DNA of 64,000 nt from Luscinia megarhynchos. Its lineage: Eukaryota > Chordata > Aves > Passeriformes > Turdidae. A program made the position numbers and the translations under genes. Of this stretch, positions 50,506 to 61,640 are shown in pieces. The stretch lies in assembly GCA_034336665.1 (NCBI GenBank), contig CM067592.1, positions 49,989,783 through 50,053,782 on the forward strand, in the 5' to 3' direction. Numbering within the stretch: position 1 is the stretch's first letter; each line of letters begins with the position of its first letter. A model generated the notes under the pieces. That model was not told the DNA's origin. It made no database searches and saw only the letters and a list, made by a program, of their open reading frames with translations.

Positions 50506-50551
50506 GTTTTTGGTAAAGAAGTTGGCTCTGCTGATTACTTCACAAAAGTCT
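50506..50551 (+). repeat. Dispersed direct repeat, copy A
   Basis: Forty-six bases that match 51305-51350 at 38 positions (about 83%) in the same orientation, 799 bases away. Flanking sequence does not align on either side. Identity unknown. Confidence 0.7.
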
Positions 50552-51304
50552 GGTGGAGATTTCACAGGTACACATGGCAAAACAGGAAAAAAATCTGGAG
50601 GTATCAAAGAATTTTTAAACGTATGAGGAAAGTAGTGTGTCCTGACGCTGTGGTGAAGCAAAATTCCTCTTCTTCAAGTGAGTGAGAAGGGGATGAGTGA
50701 TCAGACTCGGGGCTGAGCTCTCAAGTGGTGCCCATGGCAGTGGTCTACAAGCAGGGCTTAAACTCTCATGGCTCTCGGACCAAGCAATGTGAGGAGATGA
50801 TTAAAGATACGCCATTGTTGCTGGGAACATACCTTTTTCTTTTCGTGTTACTAGTTTCCTGTCCAGGAAGAAATGCCCAGTAAAGTTACATACAAATTCT
50901 ACACACACAAGAATAGTTTATTTGCTAAGGTCAGGTCCAACTGGAGAAAATCAGCAGCTCCCTGAAACAGCCCTGTACTTCCTCTGACTGCTTTCTCTGA
51001 GCTGCACACAAGACACAGTTTTCAGTGGAGGGGGGAGGAGGAGGAGGAAGAGATAATCAGAAGCACATGTGGCATTAACTAGAGATTTGCTGGACCTTTT
51101 TGTTAGTAACTCGTCAGGGAAGTTGCCTGGTTAGGGGAGAAATATGAGAAAAAAATAGACCAGCATCACTGAAGCTTAGGGACTGGTCCTTTTCCTGCCC
51201 TCCTCCACTGCACTGTGGGGCAATTTGCTACCCAGGCAGCAGCAAACCCAGCGACCAGCCTGTGGCTTGATGTGGGGTACTGCTCAGGGAATGCCATGCC
51301 CCTG
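50552..51304. other. Unannotated stretch between the two repeat copies
   Basis: A short (GGA)n run lies at about 51031-51050. No other feature recognised. Confidence 0.5.
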
Positions 51305-51350
51305 TTTTTTGGTGAAGAAGCCAGCTCTGATGATTGCTTCACAAGAGTCT
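51305..51350 (+). repeat. Dispersed direct repeat, copy B
   Basis: Second copy of the 46-base repeat at 50506-50551. It lies inside an 86-codon plus frame (51215-51475) that matches no known protein. Confidence 0.7.
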
Positions 51351-53324
51351 TACAGAATACTCTCCTATTCTGTAAAATTCCCAGATTAGACTGGGTTTAC
51401 ACTTTCCTTTGTCTCACTACCTGCAAAAGTAGGAGAGGGCACTGGTTAATTTGTGAGAGACCAAGAGAGACTTAGTCACAGGGCGGCAACTGAGACAAAC
51501 ATCTTTCCCTGCCTTTGTTTTTAAATCTCATTTAGAAATAAAATCTCAGGACAGGGATCATCTAGCACTGTGTGCTGACACACAGCTTAACACTGCATGA
51601 CTTGGGTTTCCACTGGGGATATGCGGTTTACACCTACAGTATAAACAATCACTGAAAATTTCTCCTATGACTTCCAGAGTCAAGCACTGACCAGGCAAGT
51701 CTCTTCTCTCCTAGCCCTGCTGATGAGAAAACACTTGGACAGCCACTGGTGAGAATGCTAAACATGCCTCTCACCCTCTTTCAGGAGAGGCATTTGGTGA
51801 CTTTGTTCACCAGTAGTTGTTTGGATACCAGTCTCTTAGGTATTTTGATACTAGTCATCTGCTAAAGGAGAATTTCTCCCAATTCTCTTGGTTTTTAATG
51901 TAGAACATCTGTGTCTTTTTTCCTGAAATAGTTTGTCCTTTTTTTCCCCCCTTAAATTGATGAATGAAAAGTCTGCTTTGTTCTTGAGTTTGGTTTGCTG
52001 CTGTCCAAAGGTTTTGCAGACACCTTCGCACACACAGAGCAAATAATCCCAGATTCTCTCATGGAAAAACACACATGCTGGCCCATGCACATGCACAAAA
52101 AGTCATTACAATTCATTTTAACTGAACAGAGTGTCTCGTCTTGGACTTCAGTTTCAACCACATGACCCGATGAACTCTAGATTACCTGAGTCAGACAGCT
52201 TGTCTGACCAACTGCAAATAATTTTCCTGTTACTGAGAATGCCCTTGGGCCTTTGTATCTTCTCACAGAAAAAAAACATTTCCATCTGCATGAAAATGTT
52301 GATTTTTGACAGATCTGTTCTTTGGAAGTGCTCAGCTAGCAGTTGTACACTTCCAAAAGAGTCAAGCTGAAAAGTTTTGTACCAAAACTTTGATTACCAA
52401 AAAAATCATATATACTTTCCACTGCTAAACCAAAGCTTAAGGCCAAAAGCAAATTTCAGTGGAAAACAGTCCTCTGCTGATTTGTTAAGGCTTTAGGGCA
52501 TGCTTTGAGATGTTCTTTTAGCTGATATCACAGGAGATATGAGATTACTCAGGAAAACAACAGGGGAAATGAGAGACAAGGCAGTTGTGTGCTTCTTTTT
52601 TTTTTTTCTTCTGGCTGACCTATCTAACTTTGGGTACTATCCTGGAGCGCCCAAGAAATGCAGAGTTAAATAAAATTAACTAACTACTGCTTTCCTTTCA
52701 ACTAAAGGAAAAAACCTTCTTGCCTTTTCTCAGCACTATCTAAGCCTTGAGGAGGAAGTCCCTTCCATTAAATAAAATTATTTCCTTCTCATATTCAGTC
52801 TTTGTTTTTTACCTCATCAGAGAAATTTTCAAGGAACAACCACTCCAGAGAATGAAATATCACACATCCTGAAAACATAAATAACTTTTGTATTTGTAAG
52901 TCCTGATAAGATGGACAGTAAATGAAATTTTAACAAGATAACGAGTGGTTTTTGCTTTCCGTTAATCCTTGAAGTACTTCCCTCTGGGAGAGCTTTGGAA
53001 TTGAAAATGCATTACTGCACATCTCATTAACACCACGTGCTTTCCCTCAGTAAAAAGGGCTTCTATCCTACAGGCCTCTTGGCACAGAAATCCAAGCTAG
53101 GCATCTGTAGGAAAAGCAGCCCACCGTTTCCCTTCTGTCTGCCCTCTATAGCAACTCTGAAAGTTCTGGAAAGAGAGAGATTTCAGCATCAGGTGGGACA
53201 CAATAGGAGACAGTTTAATGGGCTCACATATAACCAAGTACTGTTCACCTAAGAAGATAAATGTAAGTAATTAGGAATAGTTTAGTAGAGTGAAAGAACC
53301 ACTTGCTACAAAAGGCAGTTCAGA
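51351..53324. other. Unannotated stretch
   Basis: Nothing recognised. T-rich run near 52597-52608. Confidence 0.55.
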
Positions 53325-53368
53325 AATTCATAGATTTTGAAGGTCGAACTGGGGAACATGATCATTTT
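53325..53368 (-). mobile_element. Old CR1 LINE 3' tail remnant
   Basis: The plus strand 'aattcatagattttgaaggt', followed after 'cgaactgggga' by 'acatgatcatttt', resembles the reverse complement of the 3' end of an old amniote CR1/L3-type LINE (pattern 'tcatagatt..aaggccagaagggacca..atgatca'). Only about 45 bases are readable, so the call is tentative. Confidence 0.42.
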
Positions 53369-56300
53369 CATTGGCTTTCATGGAGCTTGATGAACACTAA
53401 CAGTAGATTAACAAATTTCTTTTGAAGAAAATTATGTTTCCCAGTACTAAGCCTATCTTGAAGACGTAAAAAATGTATCTCACCAGTACTGAACTGATGC
53501 CTTCATTACATCCTGTAACCAAGTGTTACACTTCTGGTTTTATTACAGTTTATCTTGCTAAACTAGTTATTCCGTACCTAATAATTAGCTAGTCCCTATA
53601 ATCTGCCCGTGCCCATGCAGACCCTGGAGAAATGCAGGGGAAATGCAAGAGGTTTCATCAGCACTGGAATCGACAGAGGCATTCAAACTACTGCGCACTT
53701 CATCATTTCCTGCACGAGGCTGGAGCCGGTCCTGCAGACATGCTGTGTTTCAACAATTCAAGGAGTGGGGCACAATTAATCCTTGCTGGTTCAGAAACTG
53801 ATTGTCAGAGGCATCAGCAGCTTGTTTCTGGAAGCAATAGCTGTGTACACAAAGTGCTGTGAGCATGAGGTGTGTGTGTGGCAGGTTGTTTCCCATCCTG
53901 GATGCTCAGTAGGGTTCTGCCAGAGAAATTCTGAAGTCAGTTTGTCCCTGAACTGTCATATGTATTTAAAAATTAAAAATAGGATCCAGAGCCCAACAAC
54001 TTTTATTTTTTTTTTAACCTGAGCTACCCAGACTTTTCCATGAATGTTGAATGTTAAACTAAAGGGAGCATCATACACTGCACATCAAAATGCTTGCTCC
54101 AGCATTTGGCCAAGGTCTCAGCAGAAAACTTCCTTATTGCTAACTATTTCCTGACAGATTCAAATAGCCATATACAATGGTGAGCATTTACAGAGCAAGT
54201 TTTAGGCATGGTATCCCCTAGGCAGAGCAGAAACACAATGTACCAGTTGGACAGTGGTCTAGTTCCTGCCAGACACAGTTGCTGAGACTCAGAACAAACT
54301 GCTTTCTGAACTCAGCAGAGTTCAATCTCAAGTACTCTGAATGACAGCAAAGCATGACTCAGATGAAGTGCTCTTGTCAAATGTTGATATGCCCAGCATT
54401 CCATACACAATTTGTACAACACAAGAAACAAATATTCAAGGAAGCACTGGTGATTTGGCTAGAAGTTCTAGTAAGTGGAACACTTACATATTTTTAAGCA
54501 TTGTCCAAATGCTTCATATTTTTCAGTGGAGAAAAACATAAAAATTATATGTACAAATGACTATATAGGCTGGCAATTTGGTAGTATAGCACTGCCAATT
54601 TATTTGAAAAGAGTTATTACACTATGCCAAGGTTAAGGACTTATGCACAGAAAGCACAATAGGTTTCTTGCAATATGTACTTATGTAGAAGTACTTATGC
54701 ACTTCTCATCTTTCCATATCTCCTCAGCACAAACTCTGACGCCTGGAATTTGGTTATAAATCCAACCTACAAGTGCTTCACCTCTCATATGATGCCTGCA
54801 CTAACAGTAACAAAGTGGTACTAATCATGCTTCTGCTTTTATGAAAAACATCAGCAGAGATAATTTATGTCATCCAAAACATCTTAACTTCTATGACAAA
54901 GGGTTGAGAAATCTAGATTAGATTTTTGTGCTTTCAAGAGAAGTTTCAAGAGAATAATGACAAATTCAGGTCCACTGAGCTAGAAAGGTTATAAAGCAAC
55001 TTTATCTATCTCAGATTCCTCAAAAAACCCCAAAACCAATCAACACATTTTTTCAGAGTAAGATAGAATTCACATTTGTAAACATAACCTGTAGATTTTT
55101 ATATGACTGAAAAAAGTATTCATATATGTATCTGCAGTGACAACAAAACAATCTTGCATTTAACTTATTTTGAGTATTTAACCACTGCCAATGAAAGATT
55201 TGCTTGTGAATTAAATATAATAGAAAAAAAATTGCCAAAGCCACCAGTTCACCTCAGGAAAGCTGTGTTATGATGGTAATTCTATGCTTGCTGTTTAAAG
55301 TTGTGCAAATCTCCTTCAATGTTACTCTGATGACTTGTGTACATAAATACTTTTTCTTTCCTTTGGTTCTTTGGAAGACATTTTCAAAAAAACAGTCATC
55401 TGGAAGATGTATAAGACAGCTATGTTTTTGGAAAGTCCCATCTGTGAATTTGAAAACAAATGTGCCAATCAACAGAGAAGAGAAATTTTTAGAACAGGAT
55501 CTTATTCATTGTTTTGCACAGTGTATTTCCTTTTTTTATTGCTTAGGATGTTAATTGGATAACTTTTTATAGCTGCATAAAATTTAGCCATTGTTAGCCC
55601 TGGGGTTCTTTTTAATTTTGTCAAAATCTAACCTTGCTATGCATGCCTTATACCTGAAAACAAATAAAAAATCCCAGACCTAAATAGCTGAAAACCCAAA
55701 GTCTGGTGTATGGCCCACAGATAATTTGTAAAGATCAAGAGCTATAAAAGTCTGTTCCCTTACTCAGGAAAGGGCCTCTCTGAGAGTGGGCAAAGCCTGA
55801 TGCAACTTAGACAGGGGAAGTGTGCGCATGCCAAGGACCCTTAAGTCACTGTGTACTTCAAAGCTGTAACTTGAGCTTCCCCAGTGACTTTGCAATAAAT
55901 CAAATAAACCAGGCTGAAGCAGCAGGGGAGGCAGGACAAGCAAGTGAAAGAGATGGGGAAAAAGAAAATGCTGTGATAATGAAATGTTCAGGAAACAAAG
56001 TTGTCCTGCTGCCCAGTCCTCAAATGTGAAATCACAGCTGTCCTTGCTTTCTTCACTCAAGCCATTGAAATGTGGCATCCTCAAATAGAGGTAACTTTCA
56101 TGAAGCTTAGGAGTAATGCAAGCTATGCTGCACTTACTGCCTCACACATGATTTCTTCCCAGACACACAGTTCTGAGAGTTAGGTTTTTATTTTTTAAGT
56201 GATGCATGCGGATGTCACACAGACACTAGCCACTTACCTTTTTACTGGAAACATTCACCTCAGCCTGAATCTCCACGAGTCCAACAACAGAGATGCAGGA

Positions 56301-57266
56301 GGAAAGAGGAGAGGCTGATAGACTTACATGAGTTTCAAAGACCATGGACCTCTCTAATTTAAAACTAGATCTTGGAGTCCTATGCACCTAGAAGTGGAGC
56401 ACTGGAGTTGGATTTACAGATGACTGCTTCAAAATGCGGTACGCCATGCAATGTCTGATATGATGTGCAAAACATGGCTTGTTCAAGAGACAAGCTAGGT
56501 GTTCTGGATCAGTCATGTCAAGCAGGCTTATTAGTCATGCATTCATCTTTCCCCTTAGAGAATTTCAGCCTCTGCCTCCTCATTGCTGTGGTACCCTGAA
56601 CATAAAGCTGTAATTGACAAAGGTGAGTCATGTAAATTCACTTTGTTTTCCGAAAGCTGAACCTTGCAGACTATGCAAGGGAATAACTAGTTCAAGGAGA
56701 GTTAATTTTGCAGAGATTAGCCCTACAGGCTTGACTATTCTTTCCAACTGGAAGACCAGATGAGAAAGGGTTAGTAATTTTAAGTCAAGTAAAATCAATA
56801 AGGATGCTATGGGAAGGAGAGTCTGGGTATCATAAATATTTCTCTATTGATTGCTGGGGAAAAGAAAAATAATAACGAGTGGGTAGGCAATAAATTATTA
56901 AGCTATCATTCAGGACATCTAGACAGGGGAATTAAGAAGGAAAGAAATAAAATTCTTAAGGATTTATTTTATTGGCTAGTTTCCAACCTAGAAGAAGGTT
57001 AGAACTTAACCCTTCATTTTGAGGCAACGGTTATAGCTGGTTCTGTTCCTTATAAGGGATTGCTGATGTTTATTAGTAATCACCTTCATCTTCAATGATG
57101 TTATAAACCCTTGGAGGCCTGTACAGCATAGTGATGACTGAATGATACCAGCAGCACTTGATGAATGGCCAGAACCTCAGCATTACCTGCGGCTGCATAA
57201 GATGATTACTGATGCCTTAGACATAAGCAGTTCAAGCATACAGCATCCAGGCCACTACCAGACACC
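53369..57266. other. Unannotated 3.9-kb stretch
   Basis: No exon, RNA gene or classifiable repeat recognised. Open frames are 106 codons or fewer, without domains. Confidence 0.55.
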
Positions 57267-57296
57267 ATCCCATGTGAAGTGATCCCATGGCAAGTG
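57267..57296. repeat. 15-bp tandem duplication
   Basis: atcccatgtgaagtg (57267-57281) is followed by atcccatggcaagtg (57282-57296), with two differences, and then a partial third unit (ataccat). Confidence 0.85.
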
Positions 57297-60200
57297 ATAC
57301 CATCAGAGAAAGTGAGCCCTGCCAGCCCATGTGCCCTCCTAATTCCAAACTCTGGTCATAACACTTGCCCAAAAAAAATGGGCTGGTCTGGCTGCAGCCT
57401 GTGTGCTGCTGACCTAAGGCAGCTGAGAAGTCTTGAACTTACACTGGGTGTGTTGTCTTTTAGAGATCAAAGGGATTTTGTGCAGTGGGAGAAGATCTTT
57501 TTCACTTCCTTCTAGCAAATGGCAGTGGAAATCCCGTCTCTGGACATGAACTGGAAAATCTGGAAAGTATCCAGAGTGCTATAACAAACGGCCATCGGGC
57601 CTCCCCATCTTTCTTGACCACAGCTGGTTGAGACATTGCTCAGAGAGGAGTCCTGGACATTCACTTTTCATAATAATGGTCCTTCAACACTTGCACTGAT
57701 CTATGCTCACTGTCAGAAGACAATACCACTTTCATCAGTGCTTGCACATACTTCTCCATGAAATAACACTGGTCTTGTTGGAGCTGCACCATCACTCCTT
57801 GCTTCTAAACTCGGCAACCGGGGTACTTCTCTGGCAACACCACAGCCAACTGGTGGCACAATTATAATGGATCTGGCCAATCAGTTGAGACTCCCACAGC
57901 TTCAGCAAGAGACCATCAGTGGCATGGCATGGCCTGAGATGAGCCCTGACCAACTGAGGCAAACTGTGACCAGCTCTTTGGGAGCCAGCCATGCTCCCCC
58001 TTTGCCACTGCACTGTGCCAGCAGAAGGAAATGCAAGGCACACCCTGAGCCTCTAGAGAACAAAATCTGGAGAAGTAGTGAAAATTCATCCTTATGCACT
58101 TTTATAAATAAGACAACAGGTTTTGTATTGAATTTATTAGTTTTTTGCTGAGTGGACGCTATATGCAGGAACTCTCAGCAGAGGAAGGGAGGTGACAGTA
58201 CAGGGCATTCACTTTTCAAACTTCTGCATCAGTATTCTTCCTATCTTATTTTTAGTGCCTTTAGTTCTCATATTTGCCTGCTCTCTTCCGCCTCCACCCC
58301 CTTTTCTTCTTTCTTTACTTGGGTGGCATATTGCTTTCTTCTTAAATGTTCAAATATTTAGAAATACCAAGATGATTTAGAAACCCTTAGGAATGATTTT
58401 CTGAGAGTGCATGGGATGGTAGCTGCTAAATAGCCACTCTCGTCTGCAGAATTGGCCTGGGAGTTTTAAGTTAGCAGTATCCATTTAGAGATGATTCTGT
58501 AAAACCATATGCAAGAAAATAAGCTAAATTTTCTGAATGAATTTGTGAAGAAAAAATAACAAGCAACATATGTAATAAAATGGTTAGGAATTCATGTGAA
58601 ATCAGCATAAAGGGAAGAATATTTGGTCCAATTCTACCAGAGAATGATTTTAAAGTCTCAGCTCAATTTTTTGACAAAAATAGTAAAAGGGAACCTGATT
58701 TCAGTTGTTCTTAGATGCCTGGCATTTTGATGGGTGCTTTTACATGGTAAAAAGCCATTTCTGTGAATCAGTACTGAAATAAAACATAGGAAAAAATATT
58801 CATTTACTAGTGATTTTTAAGGGCTAAGTATTTTTGATAGTATTGTTTCCCTGAATAAAGTGTTATTTTCTTAGGCTACTGAGAGTAGAATTTTATTTGC
58901 CAGATCTACTTGCACCTCACTGATTGAAGTTAAGCTGAAGTTTTCCAAATTTAAAAAAGATAAAGAATAAAATAAAAAAAGAACCACTGTCTTATGCTGA
59001 AGATAGAATTTACAAATATTCTTAAAAAATCTTTTCCCAAAAGAAAAAAGTAAAACATTGAGATTTTTTTATTTCATACAGAAGAAGATAAACCATTGAA
59101 AAAACAACAATCTGAGTCTTCATTTTTATTTTAAAGCCAATTCTTAGTGAGATTAGTTTATCATAGTACAGCTGAATCAATAATATATCAAAGTACAGTG
59201 GGAACTTAGGAACTTAAATTATTTTCTAAAACATCTTTAAGTCTCTACTCAAGTGCTTTTCAGTCTAACTTAGACACTAGATAATAAAGAGTTTTTGTGG
59301 AGCCACACAGGTTTAAATTTAATTTGTCAGTGGGGTGCTAGCTTCTAACTTCTGAAGAACCAAGAATCCAAAAGGTGAAGTGGCCCGAAGACCTTTCATG
59401 CCTTCCAACATCAGGGTCTGACTTACGTGTGAGGATGTCTAGAATAGCTCTCATTGCTGCCGTAAAGACATCCAGCTGTCCCAGGGCAAATGCAGCTGCT
59501 TGTGGAGCAGCTGGTGCCCTGCCATGCCTCACAGGCTGCCACACAGAGGTAAATCAACACTTCAAAGCCAGGTTTCCACTCTCTTTAAAGCTCTGTGCTG
59601 CCATGGCTATTTTGCTTTAAAAAGAAAATAAATACATGGCTTTTTATCTGGATTTGTACCCAGTCCTATATATCCCCTTTGTCATATGCAGCTCTGGGTG
59701 TTCAAGATGGTAACAGAGTTGGTATCAGGCCTTATCAAAGTCTAACAACAGCTACCAGTTTAGTTCTGCTTTTCTGTCCTCATTGTCGACTTATTGCAGA
59801 AATGAATCAAAGCACCATGGCTCCCCCAATGAACAATGCCTTTTTCAAAACCACTTCTGTGAATAAGCAAGCTTTCTCAAAAACTCTTTCAGTGGGAAGT
59901 ATACAATCATTCATTCTTACACTGGGCAATGACTTTGCTTTAAATCTTTGATGCCATTGTCCTCAGCTAATGAGAAGCAACATTCTGTTTGGAAAGGGGG
60001 TAAAGGGTTTATGTCATTGTCTTGCAAAGCCCCATAAAGTTTTAAATCCTTAACCATCTAAAAAATGGTGACATATGTGTTCAGAACAAGTTTAGTGCTG
60101 TTTTCTGTTTTAGTGATCGGTGTTTCCCTTTCCATTCCCGTACACAGCTTACTTTAAATATAATAGTTCTGAAGGGCTTTATGTTTACACGGGCACAAAA

Positions 60201-60545
60201 TAACTTTAAAGAAAATATCACCATCATCTTAGGATTTGAAAAAAGTCACGAACTCCCACTGCTGATGACTCTTCTCAACAAGATCCCAGGACCCTGAAGT
60301 GCTGGCCTAGGGAAATCGTGTTCTCTTCTTTACCTCGTCTGCCACACACATGCAAGTCTGCCTCCAATTCGAAGGTATAATAAGAATTTCTTGACTTTCC
60401 TGGCCCAGTAATTAAAAAGCAGTTTGTGAATCCTATCTGAGCTGGAGTGAAGGACTTCTGAAATGATGGCTCTGGCAATGAATGATCGCCCATGGCTGTC
60501 CTCTTTGCTAGAGTGGATGCAGAATTCTCCTTGTATGCAATCTTT
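57297..60545. other. Unannotated 3.2-kb stretch
   Basis: Mostly unique DNA, very A-rich at about 58950-59070. A minus-strand GTAAGT donor-like site (59426-59421) borders a short open segment; see findings. A 118-codon plus frame at 59595-59951 has no recognised domain. Confidence 0.5.
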
Positions 60546-60648
60546 GGGGAAAAAAGAAAAGGAAATGGGAAGGGAAACAGGGAGAGGAAGGAGGAAGGGA
60601 GATGAGGGGAGGGAAGGCGAGGGGAAGGAAGGGCAGAGAAGGGAAGGA
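60546..60648. repeat. Polypurine tract with G-quadruplex motif
   Basis: About 100 bases of almost pure A/G on the plus strand. G runs at 60606, 60611, 60621 and 60631 with loops of 1, 7 and 6 fit the G4 pattern. Confidence 0.9.
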
Positions 60649-60754
60649 CCTCCTCCCCCTTCAGCTTCACAGGCTGACTGTATTGTTGTTCCTCTCACAC
60701 ATTCTCACTCCTCTCTTCTTTGACCGCAGCTTACATCTGTGCAGTAACTTCCTT

Positions 60755-60810
60755 TTTCTTCTTAAGTCGGTTATCACAGAGGTGTTATAAGTTGGTTCTG
60801 CCTTCACCTT
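60755..60810 (+). mobile_element. Possible ERV LTR fragment
   Basis: 'agtcggttatcacagaggtg' followed by 'ggttctgcc' resembles a short conserved passage of an avian ERV LTR that precedes a 'tgattggctcggcc'-type segment. Only about 50 bases support it and neither boundary is visible. Confidence 0.33.
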
Positions 60811-61392
60811 TCTGTCCCTCTCCTCTAAACTCCCCCAAAACAAACAAAAAGCTCTCTGTGGTCACAGAACTCTCTAAGAGAAGAGTCCTGCACGGCTGCG
60901 GGAGAGCTGGGGGCGTCCCAAAAGGGAGAGGGATGGAGGAGAGACTTCTGCTCACAGTGTCGGTCCTGGGCTCAGCAGGGTGCTGGGAGATAGGCTGAAG
61001 CGAGAAGGCAGCAGTGCCGGGATCCACCAGCAGGAAAGGCGGCTGCTGGTGTTGGGATGGCAGGGGTGGGGTGGGATAGCAGGAGCAGTCGTTCTCCTCT
61101 GACTCCAGGAGCAAATGGGGTGAGCAAGTGCCTCCCACCCTCCTTTGCCTGCTTCTAATCTTCTAACCTCCCCCTTCCCCTCGCCCTCCCAGAGAAACTC
61201 CCAAAAATGCAGGGAGGATCTCCCTCCCCGCATCTCAAGGTCTCAAGGACCCAGCCATCAATGGCCCTTGGCATGTCAATGGGTAAAAATTCACAGGCAG
61301 AGAGGGAAATAAAAACCAACCCCCAACATGCATATTTAAGAATTAAAAAAAAATTACTGCACAGGAATAATCGCAGCCGGAGTGAGTAGAGT
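60811..61392. other. Unannotated GC-richer stretch
   Basis: G+C- and CpG-richer than average between about 60890 and 61110. May belong to ERV-derived sequence because it lies between two such fragments, but I cannot align it. Minus-strand frames of 93-117 codons have no domains. Confidence 0.4.
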
Positions 61393-61640
61393 GAGAATAT
61401 GTGAGAGGAACCACTCTGCAGACACCCAGGTCAGTGCAGAAGGAGGGTGGGAAGTACTCTAGGCACCAGAGCTAAGATTCCTGTGCAGCCAGTGGTGAAG
61501 GCTGTTGTAAGACAGCTGCACCCTTGCAGCCCATGGAGAACCATGGTGGGGCAGAGATGTACCTGCAGCCCATGGGGGACCCCATGCCAGAACAGACGGA
61601 TGCAAATGGACCTCCCAGAGCATGGGGATGTGGGTAAGCA
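61393..61640 (+). mobile_element. Avian ERV-type internal repeat with 39-bp period
   Basis: The succession 'gtgagaggaaccactctgca', 'caggtcagtgcagaaggagg', 'gtggtgaaggctg' and two imperfect units starting 'gcagcccatgg' at 61526 and 61565 matches a common avian interspersed repeat associated with ERVL-like elements, in which such Gly/Pro-rich units recur. The 39-bp spacing keeps the reading frame, so the 114-codon plus frame and the 124-codon minus frame here are repeat-derived. Family assignment is from memory of the repeat's look. Confidence 0.52.
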
